Assembly: GCF_012396585.1 (NCBI RefSeq) | Contig: NZ_JAAXPR010000001.1 | Coordinates: 186,001 to 250,000 of the forward strand | DNA: 64,000 nucleotides | DNA from: Streptococcus ovuberis | Lineage (GTDB): Bacteria > Bacillota > Bacilli > Lactobacillales > Streptococcaceae | Direction of reading: 5' to 3' | Shown: positions 9,639 to 18,445 of the stretch, in pieces | Position numbering within the stretch: position 1 is the stretch's first letter | How the letters are laid out: each line of letters opens with the position of its first letter | Notes under the pieces: model-generated | What the model saw: the letters and a program-made list of their open reading frames with translations, nothing else | What the model was told of the DNA's origin: nothing | Databases searched by the model: none | Position numbers and translations under genes: made by a program

Positions 9639-9913
9639 ATAGAAAACAAGCCATTTTTTTGCAAACTATTTCGGTGTTCGCTCCATAATTGTAACAAAAA
9701 TCACAGAGTAATACAAGTGGCTTAAACAACTGACATAAAATTGAAATATGCCTGTAATTTGATGCCCTGACATTAAAACCACCCATGTTGAATAGATGGC
9801 TAAACAGTATGTTTTTCTGGAAAGATATATTCTTTACGGACCAGCATGTTCCTTAGCTATATCACAGGTGAACCTTCTCTTGTTAACCCTTGCCCCCAAA
9901 ATAGGAAGGGGCT

Positions 9914-10090
9914 AGCTCGCACCTCAAACAGTCACTTCCCTGACTGTTACTCGCTTTCGCATTTCTAGGCTCGTACCTCAAACAGTCACTCCCCTGACTG
10001 TTACTCGCTTTCGCATTTCTAGGCTCGTACCTCAAACAGTCACTCCCCTGACTGTTACTCGCTTTCGCATTTCTAGGCTCGCACCTCCAG
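9914..10090. repeat. 54-bp tandem repeat, about 3.2 copies, each with a hairpin
   Basis: Units begin at 9914, 9968, 10022 and (partial) 10076. Full units differ by only a few bases. Each holds the perfect inverted repeat AACAGTCA-(6)-TGACTGTT, at 9927-9948, 9981-10002 and 10035-10056. An in-frame minus-strand reading gives 18-residue repeats, but 54 is divisible by three, so any stop-free frame repeats; coding is not supported. Confidence 0.85.
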
Positions 10091-10171
10091 CAGTCTATCC
10101 CCATACTACTGGGGTCTCACGCGGGAAAGACAAGGACATCATGCCCAAAAAGTGAAGAGGAAAAATATTGG

Positions 10172-10237
10172 CGCAGTGGTTGAGTGGCCTCTAATTCGCT
10201 GATTTCATCAGCTTTTACAGGCCTACTCAACTGTGCG
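10172..10237. repeat. Structured inverted repeat downstream of prfC
   Basis: CGCAGTGGTTGAGTGGCC pairs imperfectly with GGCCTACTCAACTGTGCG, and inside is a perfect GCTGA-TTTCA-TCAGC hairpin. The right arm and following bases resemble an intergenic repeat I recall from several streptococci (GTGCGGAGG...ACGACGAAATCG); that recollection is unverified. Confidence 0.5.
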
Positions 10238-10298
10238 GAGGCACTACGACGAAATCGAGAAAACCTATCCTACTATCGTTCAAGGAGATGAGCTAGGC

Positions 10299-10360
10299 GC
10301 AGTAGTTGTCTGCCAATCGAACAGCGCTTCACTTGTTCTCTTGGGACAGCCTTGCGAGGG
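10299..10360. repeat. Copy of a small dispersed element
   Basis: Shares TGCCAATCG, CTTGTTC and GACAGCCTTGCGAGGG-type blocks, in the same order, with the insertion inside the decayed IS at 15415-15516. Similarity is roughly 70 per cent by eye with small gaps. Confidence 0.45.
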
Positions 10361-10407
10361 AAAGACAACGAAACCACATCAACGGCTTGATGTGGTTTCT
10401 GTCTTTC
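10360..10407 (-). terminator. Hairpin terminator after prfC
   Basis: Arms AAACCACATCAA and TTGATGTGGTTT around CGGC, enclosed by GAAAGACA/TGTCTTTC. Starts three bases past the prfC stop. The T tract is interrupted, so efficiency is uncertain. Confidence 0.7.
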
Positions 10408-10409
10408 CG

Positions 10410-11954
10410 CTACATCTTCTCTTCCAATTCCACTTTGGGATACTTGTCCGCAAACCAGCGCAGGGCAAAGTCATTTTCAAAGAGGAAGACGGGCTGATCA
10501 AAGCGGTCTTTGGCTAGGATATTGCGGCTAGAAGACATGCGCTCGTCTAGGTCTTCTGGCTTGATCCAACGAACCGTTTTCTTGCCCATCGGGGTCATGA
10601 CAACCTCGGCATTGTACTCCCCTTCCATGCGGTGCTTAAAGACTTCAAACTGGAGCTGCCCGACTGCTCCCAGCATGTATTCGCCAGTTTGGTAGTTCTT
10701 GTAGAGCTGAATCGCCCCCTCCTGCACCAGCTGCTCAATGCCTTTGTGGAAGGATTTTTGTTTCATGACATTCTTAGCGGAGACCTTCATGAAAATCTCA
10801 GGGGTAAAGGTCGGCAGAGGTTCAAATTCAAACTTATTTTTTCCAACCGTCAAGGTATCGCCGACTTGGTAAGTTCCTGTATCGTAGACACCAATAATGT
10901 CGCCAGCCACGGCATTTTCGACATTCTCACGGCTTTCCGCCATAAACTGAGTCACGTTGGACAGCTTAGCTCCCTTGCCAGTACGAGGGAGATTGACCGC
11001 CATCCCACGGGTAAACTCGCCTGACACCACACGAACGAAGGCAATCCGGTCACGGTGACGCGGGTCCATGTTGGCTTGAATCTTGAAGACAAAGCCTGAA
11101 AAATCCTTGTCCAGTGGGTCAATGACGTCACCTGTCGTGGTCTTGTGACCGTGCGGCTCTGGTGCAAACTCTAAGAAGGTATCAAGGAAGGTCTGCACGC
11201 CAAAGTTGGTAAGAGCCGACCCAAAGAAAACAGGGGTCAAATCTCCAGACAAAATCGCCTCACGGGAGAACTCATTGCCAGCTTCAGCCAAGAGCTCAAT
11301 ATCTTCCAAAACCTGCTCATAAAAGGGGTTATTGGCAAAGAGCGCTCCGCCATTTTCCAAAGGCGCAAACCGCTCCTCACTACGGTACAGCTCCAGACGT
11401 TGGTTATGCAGGTCATAGAGCCCCTCAAAGCTCTTGCCCATCCCAATCGGCCAGTTCATGGGATAGCTAGCGATGCCTAGCACCTCCTCCAGCTCCTGGA
11501 GCAGATCCAGAGGCTCACGACCATCGCGGTCCAGCTTATTGATAAAGGTAAAGACAGGGATATTGCGGTGCTTGACGACCTCAAAAAGCTTTTTGGTCTG
11601 CGCCTCAATCCCCTTGGCAGAGTCAACGACCATGACCGCCGCATCCACCGCCATCAGGGTCCGATAGGTGTCCTCAGAGAAGTCCTCGTGCCCTGGGGTA
11701 TCCAGGATATTGACCCGCTTGCCGGCATAGTCAAACTGCATGACAGACGAGGTCACCGAAATCCCCCGCTGCTTCTCAATGTCCATCCAGTCGGATTTGG
11801 CAAAGTTACCAGTCTTCTTGCCCTTGACCGTCCCAGCCTCGCGAATCTCACCCCCAAAATAGAGGAGCTGCTCAGTGATGGTGGTCTTCCCTGCGTCCGG
11901 GTGACTGATGATGGCAAAAGTGCGGCGTTTTTTAATCTGTTCTTGTAAACTCAT
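10410..11954 (-). CDS. prfC: Peptide chain release factor 3 (GTPase)
   Basis: 514 residues, full length. RF3 is a translational GTPase that recycles RF1/RF2 from the ribosome after peptide release. Seen: the GTP-binding P loop SHPDAGKTT (17-25), switch region [13 protein letters not shown]3 DTPGHEDF, G4 NKLDRDG, and the RF3-specific C-terminal half ([13 protein letters not shown]). Promoter TTGAAA-17-TATAAT lies upstream; the ribosome site is weak. Monocistronic: a terminator follows. Confidence 0.95.
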   Translation of the reverse strand: MSLQEQIKKRRTFAIISHPDAGKTTITEQLLYFGGEIREAGTVKGKKTGNFAKSDWMDIEKQRGISVTSSVMQFDYAGKRVNILDTPGHEDFSEDTYRTLMAVDAAVMVVDSAKGIEAQTKKLFEVVKHRNIPVFTFINKLDRDGREPLDLLQELEEVLGIASYPMNWPIGMGKSFEGLYDLHNQRLELYRSEERFAPLENGGALFANNPFYEQVLEDIELLAEAGNEFSREAILSGDLTPVFFGSALTNFGVQTFLDTFLEFAPEPHGHKTTTGDVIDPLDKDFSGFVFKIQANMDPRHRDRIAFVRVVSGEFTRGMAVNLPRTGKGAKLSNVTQFMAESRENVENAVAGDIIGVYDTGTYQVGDTLTVGKNKFEFEPLPTFTPEIFMKVSAKNVMKQKSFHKGIEQLVQEGAIQLYKNYQTGEYMLGAVGQLQFEVFKHRMEGEYNAEVVMTPMGKKTVRWIKPEDLDERMSSSRNILAKDRFDQPVFLFENDFALRWFADKYPKVELEEKM

Positions 11955-12025
11955 GGTATTTCTTTCTTTTTTGACACATAGCAGAGCTGGTCTGCTTGTC
12001 GATGTTCTCTTTTCTTAACCCTCCT

Positions 12026-12054
12026 ATTATACCTAAAAAGAAGGACTTTTTCAA
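12026..12054 (-). promoter_or_regulatory. prfC promoter
   Basis: Minus strand TTGAAA (12049-12054), 17-bp spacer, TATAAT (12026-12031), giving a leader of about 65 bases. Confidence 0.7.
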
Positions 12055-12092
12055 ACCTTATAAAAATTCCTCCTGAAAACCAGAAGGAATTA

Positions 12093-12464
12093 ATTAACTA
12101 AGCTCTAGCAATCGCTTCTGCCCTTTCTGCACCAAGGCTACCAAGGCGAGGTTGGCAAGTGTGACAAGGATAAAATTGAGCCAGATATGGTGGCTGTTGA
12201 CCAGAGGGATACCGCTAGCAAACCGTAATTTCCGCCTGTCAGCTGGTTGACCAGCAAGAGGGACAGGTTAATCACCAAACGATAAGATAAAATTACTAGT
12301 ATATTAAGGTGGTCTTCTTTCTATTTACCAAGCAGATAAAACCGACCAGTGACAAAGAGAAGGTCCAACGCAATCTTTCGCCTATCAAACTCTAGTCCTG
12401 TCAGTGGCAGGTCAGCAAAGATAGCCACATCATTTTTAGCACCCACCACTGGGGCGATTTCGTG
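12093..12464 (-). pseudogene. Decayed membrane-protein gene fragments
   Basis: On the minus strand 12321-12464 is an open 47-codon segment bounded by stops on both sides (containing DLPLTGLEFDRRKIALDLL), without a start. Further down, 12093 to about 12310 gives a hydrophobic C-terminal-like segment (LVNSHHIWLNFILVTLANLA ... QKRLLELS, stop) that needs at least one frameshift to join the hydrophobic part before it. The pieces look like remains of one or two membrane proteins. Family not recognised. Confidence 0.4.
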
Positions 12465-12475
12465 TCAGGTTAATT

Positions 12476-13096
12476 TCATTGATTCTCCAAATTCTCATCA
12501 AGATCGGTAAAGCTATCCAGGTAACCAGCCAGCTCCGCCGATTCTGGTAGCTGAAATTGTAAGTTATCATGAGCATAACTAGGGTCGTAACTGATGGTTG
12601 CTTGTCGCTCACCGATTGGTGAAAGGGTGTTTTTACGGTACAAATACTCGGTTAAGGCTTGGTTTTCTGAAAAAAGAAAACCAGAGGTCTTATGGGTATA
12701 AACAATGGTGTAAGCCTGCCCTTGATAGACGACATCAGCGTAGCCATAGGACCATTGCCCAATAGTCAACAGGACAACAGCTAGAGCTGTCCCCAAATAC
12801 ACAACAGCAGGTGTCATCAAGACACTGAGAACACTGAGCAGGTACCGCCAATAGCATCGACGGATTTTTCCTATTAAAAAGCTGATGAGATAACCAAGCG
12901 CCAAACAGGCAAATCCATAAAGACCAAGGTAAAAAATAGGCTGCAACTGAGCGAGTGACACCAACATCCCGATCAAAGCGATCGAGAGTTGCCATCTCCG
13001 TGACCACTGTTGATAGCTAGCGATTCCCATTAGCAGAATCGTGAGCAAATGAAACGGGAACATGAGGATAAGGATAAACCAGATAAAACTCAACAT
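12476..13096 (-). CDS. Small membrane protein of unknown function
   Basis: 206 residues. The first 115 or so form four or five hydrophobic segments; the remaining 90, including a YQGQAYTIVYTHKTSGFLFS stretch, are polar and probably face outside. GAGGAGG lies 9 bases before the ATG. It follows the ABC transporter pair on the same strand but a terminator hairpin lies between, so it may be expressed separately or by read-through. Family not recognised; an accessory role to the ABC transporter is only a guess from position. Confidence 0.6.
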   Translation of the reverse strand: MLSFIWFILILMFPFHLLTILLMGIASYQQWSRRWQLSIALIGMLVSLAQLQPIFYLGLYGFACLALGYLISFLIGKIRRCYWRYLLSVLSVLMTPAVVYLGTALAVVLLTIGQWSYGYADVVYQGQAYTIVYTHKTSGFLFSENQALTEYLYRKNTLSPIGERQATISYDPSYAHDNLQFQLPESAELAGYLDSFTDLDENLENQ

Positions 13097-13112
13097 CTTT
13101 CAGTCCCTCCTC

Positions 13113-13134
13113 AAAAAAGAGTGCCATGCACTCT
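13113..13134 (-). terminator. Terminator after the ABC ATPase gene
   Basis: Minus-strand hairpin AGAGTGC-ATG-GCACTCT followed by TTTTT. Lies 9 bases after the ATPase stop and just before the ribosome site of the next gene. Confidence 0.7.
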
Positions 13135-13142
13135 CTATTATA

Positions 13143-13832
13143 CTATAATACTGAAGATTTGTCTTTTTCAACTTGACGCAAGACACCATCACGCATCTCA
13201 TAAACCTTATCGCAATAGGTCGTCATGCGATGATCGTGGGTTACCATGATAACCGCTTTTTGACGTTCCTTGGACTCTTTAGCCAGTAGTTCAACGACCT
13301 CGACGGCACGGTCAGTATCGAGGCTGGCTGTCGGTTCGTCTGCTAATAGCAGAGCTGGATCATTGTAGAGCGCTCGTGCGATAGCCACTCGTTGCCGCTG
13401 GCCGCCTGAGAGCTCTTTGGGAAACTTTTTGACCAAGTGATCAATCCCTAGCTCCTCAAGTAACTCGAGCTGTCTCTGCTTATCAGCTCTGCCATTTATC
13501 CGATCAACCAAATCCAACTGCTTCTCCACCGACAGAAATGGAATGAGGTTAGACGATTGAAGGACAAAGCCAATATCTTGAAAACGTAAGCGAGCCCGCT
13601 CCTTTTCAGGAAGCTGGGAGTAATCTGTTCCGTTGATCAAGATTTGACCAGCTGTTGGTGTTTGCAACCCGCCAGCTAAGGTTAATAAAGTACTTTTGCC
13701 AGAGCCAGACGGACCAATAATAGCGATAAACTCTCCTGCAGCTATGTCAAAGTCTGTTGGTTTTAGTGCCTCAATGATGCTATCACCATCCTGAAAACTT
13801 TTACTAACGGCTGTTAATCTTAAAATAGTCAT
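13143..13832 (-). CDS. ABC transporter ATP-binding protein (MacB/LolD type)
   Basis: 229 residues, a single nucleotide-binding domain. Seen: Walker A GPSGSGKST (40-48), Q loop near VLQSSN, signature LSGGQRQR, Walker B LLLADEPTASLD and the H-loop VTHDH. Family role: powers an FtsX-fold permease that acts by mechanotransmission rather than as a classical transporter. It is nine bases downstream of its permease gene, so the two form one unit. Substrate not evident; candidates include peptides or antimicrobial defence. Confidence 0.85.
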   Translation of the reverse strand: MTILRLTAVSKSFQDGDSIIEALKPTDFDIAAGEFIAIIGPSGSGKSTLLTLAGGLQTPTAGQILINGTDYSQLPEKERARLRFQDIGFVLQSSNLIPFLSVEKQLDLVDRINGRADKQRQLELLEELGIDHLVKKFPKELSGGQRQRVAIARALYNDPALLLADEPTASLDTDRAVEVVELLAKESKERQKAVIMVTHDHRMTTYCDKVYEMRDGVLRQVEKDKSSVL

Positions 13833-13841
13833 GTCAACCTC

Positions 13842-14912
13842 CTACCCAATATGCTCCAGCGGATCCACCTTAACGATAGCACCGACCGAGAAGAGTGCCC
13901 CCAACAGAGCAAAGAGAATCAAGCCCCCTGAAATGCCGCTGTAAAAGAGCCAGTTATGCTCAAAAGGAACCGCCGAGGGTAAAACTAGGGAAGACAGAAG
14001 AGTTAACCCAAGTCCAATACCTGTTCCTAAACCAGCCAAGACCAAGGTTTGTCCTAGTACAGAGCTAGCAATATAAGGCGTTGACAAGCCTTGAATCTTC
14101 ATCAGCCCAAAAATCGGTGCCTTTTGTGTTGTCAAGACAAAGATAAAAATGCCGATAACGACTGCTGCAATAACCACCAAAAAACCAATCATAAAGGCAA
14201 AGGTCAAGTTCTGTGCCGTGTATCCTGGGAGCTTGTCAATAAACGCTGGTATGTCAAGCTGTTCAAGACTATCCTCAGGATAGCTGGTCACTTCTCCCCT
14301 GACCACAATCGCACTGGCTAGGTTCATCGGTTGCCCCTTCTGGTAAATGGTTTTGAACATTGACTGAGAGAGGTAAACTACAGGTGCCACACCGTAGGCT
14401 GCTCGATCCGTTATTCCTACGACAGTCAATTCTTTATCGCTCTCCCCCAAGGCTAACTGATCACCAATCGACAAGTCCAGCTCCTCTAGCAATTCCAGGG
14501 CAACGACTGCCTCATTTTCCTTTTCAAATCCCCGTCCCTCAATAATAGAAGGCATCAAAAAGGTTGCTGCATCGACACCAAAAACGGCTACCCGCTCCTT
14601 GTTTTCATCGCTGACTGGATTGTTTTCTGCCCAGACGACACCCGACCGGAAAAAGAGTGAGGCCTTCTCCTCGGCTTTAACTTGGTCCACTAATGCCTCA
14701 TCCATTATTGATGGTGCCAGTAATTTATTGGCCTCTGTTGACAGGAAAATCGTATCCGCCTGCCATTTGTCGACGGCCGCTCGGTTCTGTTGCATCAAAC
14801 CGTAAGCCAATCCTGTCAAGAAAAAGACCAGATAGGCGACCAAAACCAAGAGCCCCAATATCAAGCCGTAGCGTAGCTTGTTTTGCTTCATTTCTTCGAT
14901 TGCTAAAAACAT
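13842..14912 (-). CDS. ABC transporter permease, FtsX fold
   Basis: 356 residues. One N-terminal membrane helix (about 12-35), a large extracytoplasmic domain (about 40-225), then three helices from about 230 onward, the usual FtsX/MacB-type topology (DevC-like single permease). I start at the ATG at 14912, which has GGAGG 4 bases upstream, rather than seven codons earlier. It pairs with the downstream ATPase. A near-consensus extended -10 (minus-strand TGCTATAAT near 14970) and a GTTTCAGAAAC palindrome precede the gene, so a local repressor is possible but none is encoded next to it. Confidence 0.8.
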   Translation of the reverse strand: MFLAIEEMKQNKLRYGLILGLLVLVAYLVFFLTGLAYGLMQQNRAAVDKWQADTIFLSTEANKLLAPSIMDEALVDQVKAEEKASLFFRSGVVWAENNPVSDENKERVAVFGVDAATFLMPSIIEGRGFEKENEAVVALELLEELDLSIGDQLALGESDKELTVVGITDRAAYGVAPVVYLSQSMFKTIYQKGQPMNLASAIVVRGEVTSYPEDSLEQLDIPAFIDKLPGYTAQNLTFAFMIGFLVVIAAVVIGIFIFVLTTQKAPIFGLMKIQGLSTPYIASSVLGQTLVLAGLGTGIGLGLTLLSSLVLPSAVPFEHNWLFYSGISGGLILFALLGALFSVGAIVKVDPLEHIG

Positions 14913-15054
14913 CTTTCCTCCATCTGTTTCCATCGCTTGATAACGTTTCTGAAACAGTAAATTATTTTACCATTATAGCACAAAAAGAGAGGGGAACAAA
15001 AATCACTGATTAAAAAAGGATTTTTCCTGTCTTGTTTCCATTTTAAAAGACCCC

Positions 15055-15124
15055 ACACTAACCCACAGGCAACTCTACAACTAGCAAGAACAGGATTATC
15101 TGCTTCCCTTTTCCAAAAGTTAGG
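15055..15124 (+). repeat. 70-bp dispersed repeat, copy 1
   Basis: Identical at 69 of 70 bases to 32343-32412. In one frame both copies read TNPQATLQLARTGL(S/T)AS then LFQKLGL; copy 2 ends in a stop shortly after. Flanks differ on both sides. Looks like the tail of an unidentified gene or an element end. Confidence 0.85.
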
Positions 15125-15125
15125 A

Positions 15126-15512
15126 TTGAAACTTATTCTGAAATCAATGTCCGTCAAAAATCTATTGTTTGTTGTATCCTTTATGGTCCACTTGATACCA
15201 AAAAAACTTTTAAAAACTCAGAAAAACTTTGGAATAACTACTATCGCCCTTCAAAACGCCCCAACTTGGTTAAGGGATAGTAGTCAAGGACTCCTAGATC
15301 GCAGAGGTAAAGGATTAAACAGTAAACCGAATCTTACCCCAGAAGAAGCGTTACAGCTCAAAATCAAGCAACTAGAAGAGCGCAACCGCTATTTAGAGAT
15401 GGAGGTAGGACTGCTTGCAGTTGCTTGTTGCCAATCGTGTCGTCACCTTGTTCCTAACGCTTGGACAAGCCTTGCAGGGCTATCCGTAACTCGCTTTGCT
15501 TCGAACGGCTAG
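15126..15512 (+). pseudogene. IS3 OrfA remnant interrupted by a small insertion
   Basis: The family pattern MEVGLL should continue directly into a KKLEE-like segment. Instead about 100 bases intervene (15415-15516) before AAAAAGTTGGAAG resumes the expected sequence, so the frame ends in unrelated residues and a stop at 15510-15512. The first 20 or so codons shown in this frame are not family-like. Confidence 0.65.
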
Positions 15513-16446
15513 CGCCAAAAAGTTGGAAGACAGCAGACGCAGAAACCGACGGTAAGGATTGGACGTTACTTGGAAGAATTTCAAGCCATCAAAGATTATT
15601 CAGATAAGCATAGTGGAGCCCCTATTAGCCAGTTATGCCAATTGCTTGGAGTGTCTCGATCAGGCTATTACAAGTGGCTAACCACAATGGAACAGACTCA
15701 GAGCGAACAAATCAATCACTATCGGAGATCCTCAAGGATTTTCATCTGAAACACAAAGGTATTTTAGGGTACCGTCGAATGACACGAGCTATTAATCGTA
15801 AACTTGGAACTACTTATAACAAGAAGCGAATTCTTGGTATCTCATCAATTATCCGTCATTCTTAAGACAATTGCACGAAGACCAATTTTGTGAATATTGA
15901 AGAGAACAGTCTCAATAAAGATTTCACAGCTCATGGTCCCTAATCAAATGGTGTACAGATGCGACTTTCTTGCAATATGGATGAGGCTGTAAGGCTTATT
16001 TAAGTGTTATTAAAGACCTTTATGATAGCTCCATCGTGGCTTATCACATCAGTAAGCACAATGATAAGCCCTTAGTTATGGAAAATCTAAGAAAGACTAT
16101 AGAAGCCAATCTAGGAGCGATGCTACTGCTTCATAGTGATTGAGGCTCCCAATACACTTCACGAGACTAACGAATGGTAACAACATAGTATGAATTAACT
16201 CGCTCTATATCACGAGTTGGCAAATGCATTGACAATGCCCCTATCGAGAGCTTCTTTGATCACTTTAAAACAGAATGTTATGATTTGAAGACCTACAAAA
16301 TATTTGAGGAGTTAGTCGCTGATAGTGATGAATATAGCTATTTTTACAACAATGAACTATTTCAAGAGAAGCATAACAGCCTTGCCCCTCTTGAAATGAG
16401 AAACAAGGCCGTTGCCTAATCTTTTATTAGTTCATTGTCCACTTGA
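15185..16446 (+). mobile_element. Decayed IS3-family insertion sequence
   Basis: Remains of both reading frames are recognisable. OrfA: residues such as GKGLNSKPNLTPEEALQLK and KQLEERNRYLEMEVGLL (about 15290-15414). OrfB, the DDE transposase: PISQLCQLLGVSRSGYYKWL, GILGYRRMTRAINRK, KWCTDATF, LLLHSD, then RVGKCIDNAPIESFFDHFKTECYDL and a tail ending RNKAVA. Frameshifts near 15670 and 15840 and several in-frame stops (for instance after HSD) show it is dead. A 10-bp direct repeat GTCCACTTGA brackets it (15185-15194 and 16437-16446); true ends are not certain. Confidence 0.8.
15415..15516. repeat. Small non-coding element inserted in the IS
   Basis: About 100 bases splitting orfA. Its left part resembles 10299-10360; its right part (AACTCGCTTTGCTTCGAACGG) resembles the TTACTCGCTTTCGCATTTCT block of the 54-bp tandem repeat. 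This ties the three loci into one small repeat family. Confidence 0.5.
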
Positions 16447-16475
16447 CAGGGAGCAGTTCACCAACTGCGGAAATG

Positions 16476-16505
16476 CTAGTTTTTTCGATTCTGAAACTAG
16501 TTTTT
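16476..16505 (+). terminator. Terminator-like hairpin at the IS / surface protein junction
   Basis: CTAGTTTT and GAAACTAG pair (one wobble) and are followed by TTTTT on the plus strand. A second perfect hairpin GCAGTT-CACC-AACTGC lies just before (16453-16468). Either could end the converging transcripts. Confidence 0.5.
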
Positions 16506-16531
16506 ACTCAACCTCTGAATATCATTTATTT

Positions 16532-18427
16532 TTAAACATTATTTTTGAATCTTTTTTTACGACCGGCAAAAGATAGTCCAACCAAACAGAAGCCAAACAA
16601 AGAGTAAGCAAAATTATTAACTGAATTTGTCTTAGGTAGAGATTTTGTTTGAGCTACTGTAGAGGCAGTTTCAGGTAATGAATGCTTATTCTCTTCAGAT
16701 ACCTTTATTACGATAGTTGAAGATTCTGCTTTCTTATAACTTTCTTTATCACCTGGAGCTTCAATTACAAGTGCTTTTGAACCAGTTTGGCTTAGTTCTT
16801 TTGGTTTTTCTGAAGGTAAATTCTCAGGATTTTTCTCCCAAATTGCGTAAAGTGTTGCATCTGATTTAGGGAAGAACTCATCTAGTTTTGTGCCTTCTGA
16901 ATTGGTTGTCCAACCTTTTAAAGTAAAGCCATCTCTAGCAAAAGTAGGGAACTCAATTTTTTCACCTAGCTTGTATTCTCGTTCTTCAATTACTTTTTCA
17001 TCCTGGTCCTTGTAGGAAACTTTAACTGTTCGTCTAGAAAACTTAGCAAAGTCATCCTTGGTATATAAGAAACCTGCACGCAAAGCATTTACATAGGTAT
17101 ACAGTCTTTCACTCTCTTGTTTAGAACCTGAAGGCTGAGTGCCGCCACCAGCAGAATCAATAGTAATATCGTATCCAACTGCATCCGCATAAGCTTTTAA
17201 AACTGTTGTGGCTCGTGGCAAATGTAAAATTGTACCAACAGCTAGGACTTTTTTAGCTCCATGTTCTTTGAATGCTTTAACCATTCCGACTGCGTTACCC
17301 GGAGTATCGCGAGCTATATCATCCAAAATCAATCGATCCGCAGAGATTCCATTTTCGATAAGCCACTTAGCCATTACATCTGCTTCTGCATATTCATATC
17401 GTACTGGACCTCCACTAAGAACAATTGGAATATTTGGATACCTTTCAGCCATTTCTTTTGTCTTTTCGAGACGAGTAATTAATGCTGGTGAAGGTGTACC
17501 ATCAGGATTTGGGGATTGACCAAAAACTGCAATGACGTCTGGAACCATATCGGTAAGCTGGTCCGAGCCATAGTTTACTTTTTTAGCATTATTGGCATCA
17601 GAAAATTTTAATACATTATGAACAGCTTCTTCTGCTTCTGGTGAGATATATTTTAAAGCAGCTAAGCGGTTTTTTACTTGCTCCTTTTCACCTGTCACTT
17701 TAGCAGCAAGAATAGACAAAGATAAGGCATGAATATCGCTTGGATCTCTTCTTAAGATTCTATCTAGCTGTGAAAAAGCCTCCTTATAATTTTTATTTAC
17801 TAAATAAACCTCTGCCTGTAAACGATAAGTGTTCAAATAGTCAGGATTTTCCTGAGCTTTCTGATCTAAAGATTTATACAGATCTTGCCATTCCCAACGT
17901 CTAAATCTAGTAACATCTTCACTTAGAACAGAATCATTGGCATAAGAATCACCATAGTTGGAAATCAATTTTTCCAAAGGTTCACCTCTACCATCGGCTT
18001 TTGCACCTGGAGCAGGCAATTCTGAGTAGAAATCAAAACCGATTTCACTAGTATAGTCAACTCGTTCATTCGTAAGATTTTCATAAAAATCTTTTGAAAT
18101 TGAAGCTTCCTCGGTATCTGATGCAGCTGAATAAGCTCTAGTTTGCACTCCAGGTGCTGAATCATCAGTACTGATTAAAGTAGTTGTTTCGTTTTCAGCT
18201 ACTCCTGTCTCTGTACTAATTTCTGAAGTAGTAGTATCAATACTTTGTGAGCTATCAATAGTACTAGTAACAGAAACGCTAGTAGACAAGTTTTCGCTAT
18301 TATTATCTAAAGCCTGTACATTTGGTCCTGATGACAAAAGCCAGAATAAAGCTAGTGTAGAAATTGAAGTTAATTTCAATGCTCTAAACTTTCTTGCTCT
18401 GTAAGAATTATTATTTGTATTGAACAT
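16532..18427 (-). CDS. Cell-wall protein with TPR-like, DUF218/YdcF and InlB-type repeat regions
   Basis: 631 residues. An atypical YSIRK-like signal peptide (1-39, SYRARKFRALKLTS) is followed by a Ser/Thr-rich linker. Residues about 165-275 are helical and TPR-like. A DUF218 (YdcF/SanA/ElyC) domain starts near D297: DVIAVFGQSPNPDG, VLSGGPVRYEY and DDIARDTPGNA. Residues about 467-530 match a Listeria-Bacteroides/InlB B repeat (GFTLKGWTTNSEGTKLDEFF). The tail has LPKTN at 597-601, a hydrophobic segment and KKRFKNN; a second LPETA lies at 584-588. DUF218 proteins act at the envelope in other bacteria. It is the last gene of the PTS operon, 19 bases after the regulator. GGAGG precedes the ATG. 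Confidence 0.8.
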   Translation of the reverse strand: MFNTNNNSYRARKFRALKLTSISTLALFWLLSSGPNVQALDNNSENLSTSVSVTSTIDSSQSIDTTTSEISTETGVAENETTTLISTDDSAPGVQTRAYSAASDTEEASISKDFYENLTNERVDYTSEIGFDFYSELPAPGAKADGRGEPLEKLISNYGDSYANDSVLSEDVTRFRRWEWQDLYKSLDQKAQENPDYLNTYRLQAEVYLVNKNYKEAFSQLDRILRRDPSDIHALSLSILAAKVTGEKEQVKNRLAALKYISPEAEEAVHNVLKFSDANNAKKVNYGSDQLTDMVPDVIAVFGQSPNPDGTPSPALITRLEKTKEMAERYPNIPIVLSGGPVRYEYAEADVMAKWLIENGISADRLILDDIARDTPGNAVGMVKAFKEHGAKKVLAVGTILHLPRATTVLKAYADAVGYDITIDSAGGGTQPSGSKQESERLYTYVNALRAGFLYTKDDFAKFSRRTVKVSYKDQDEKVIEEREYKLGEKIEFPTFARDGFTLKGWTTNSEGTKLDEFFPKSDATLYAIWEKNPENLPSEKPKELSQTGSKALVIEAPGDKESYKKAESSTIVIKVSEENKHSLPETASTVAQTKSLPKTNSVNNFAYSLFGFCLVGLSFAGRKKRFKNNV

Positions 18428-18445
18428 GAGTGTCCTCCAAAATTT

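Noticed and set aside
9914-10090. Possible CRISPR array
   Set aside because: The units are contiguous tandem copies without unique spacers, and no cas genes are in the window.
9883-10104. Minus-strand 73-residue ORF with 18-residue repeats
   Set aside because: The repeat period is a multiple of three, so stop-free frames are expected; no ribosome site and no family match.
15055-16505. Larger integrated element (prophage or ICE) around the IS
   Set aside because: No integrase, relaxase, phage structural genes or attachment repeats were found; only the decayed IS is supported.
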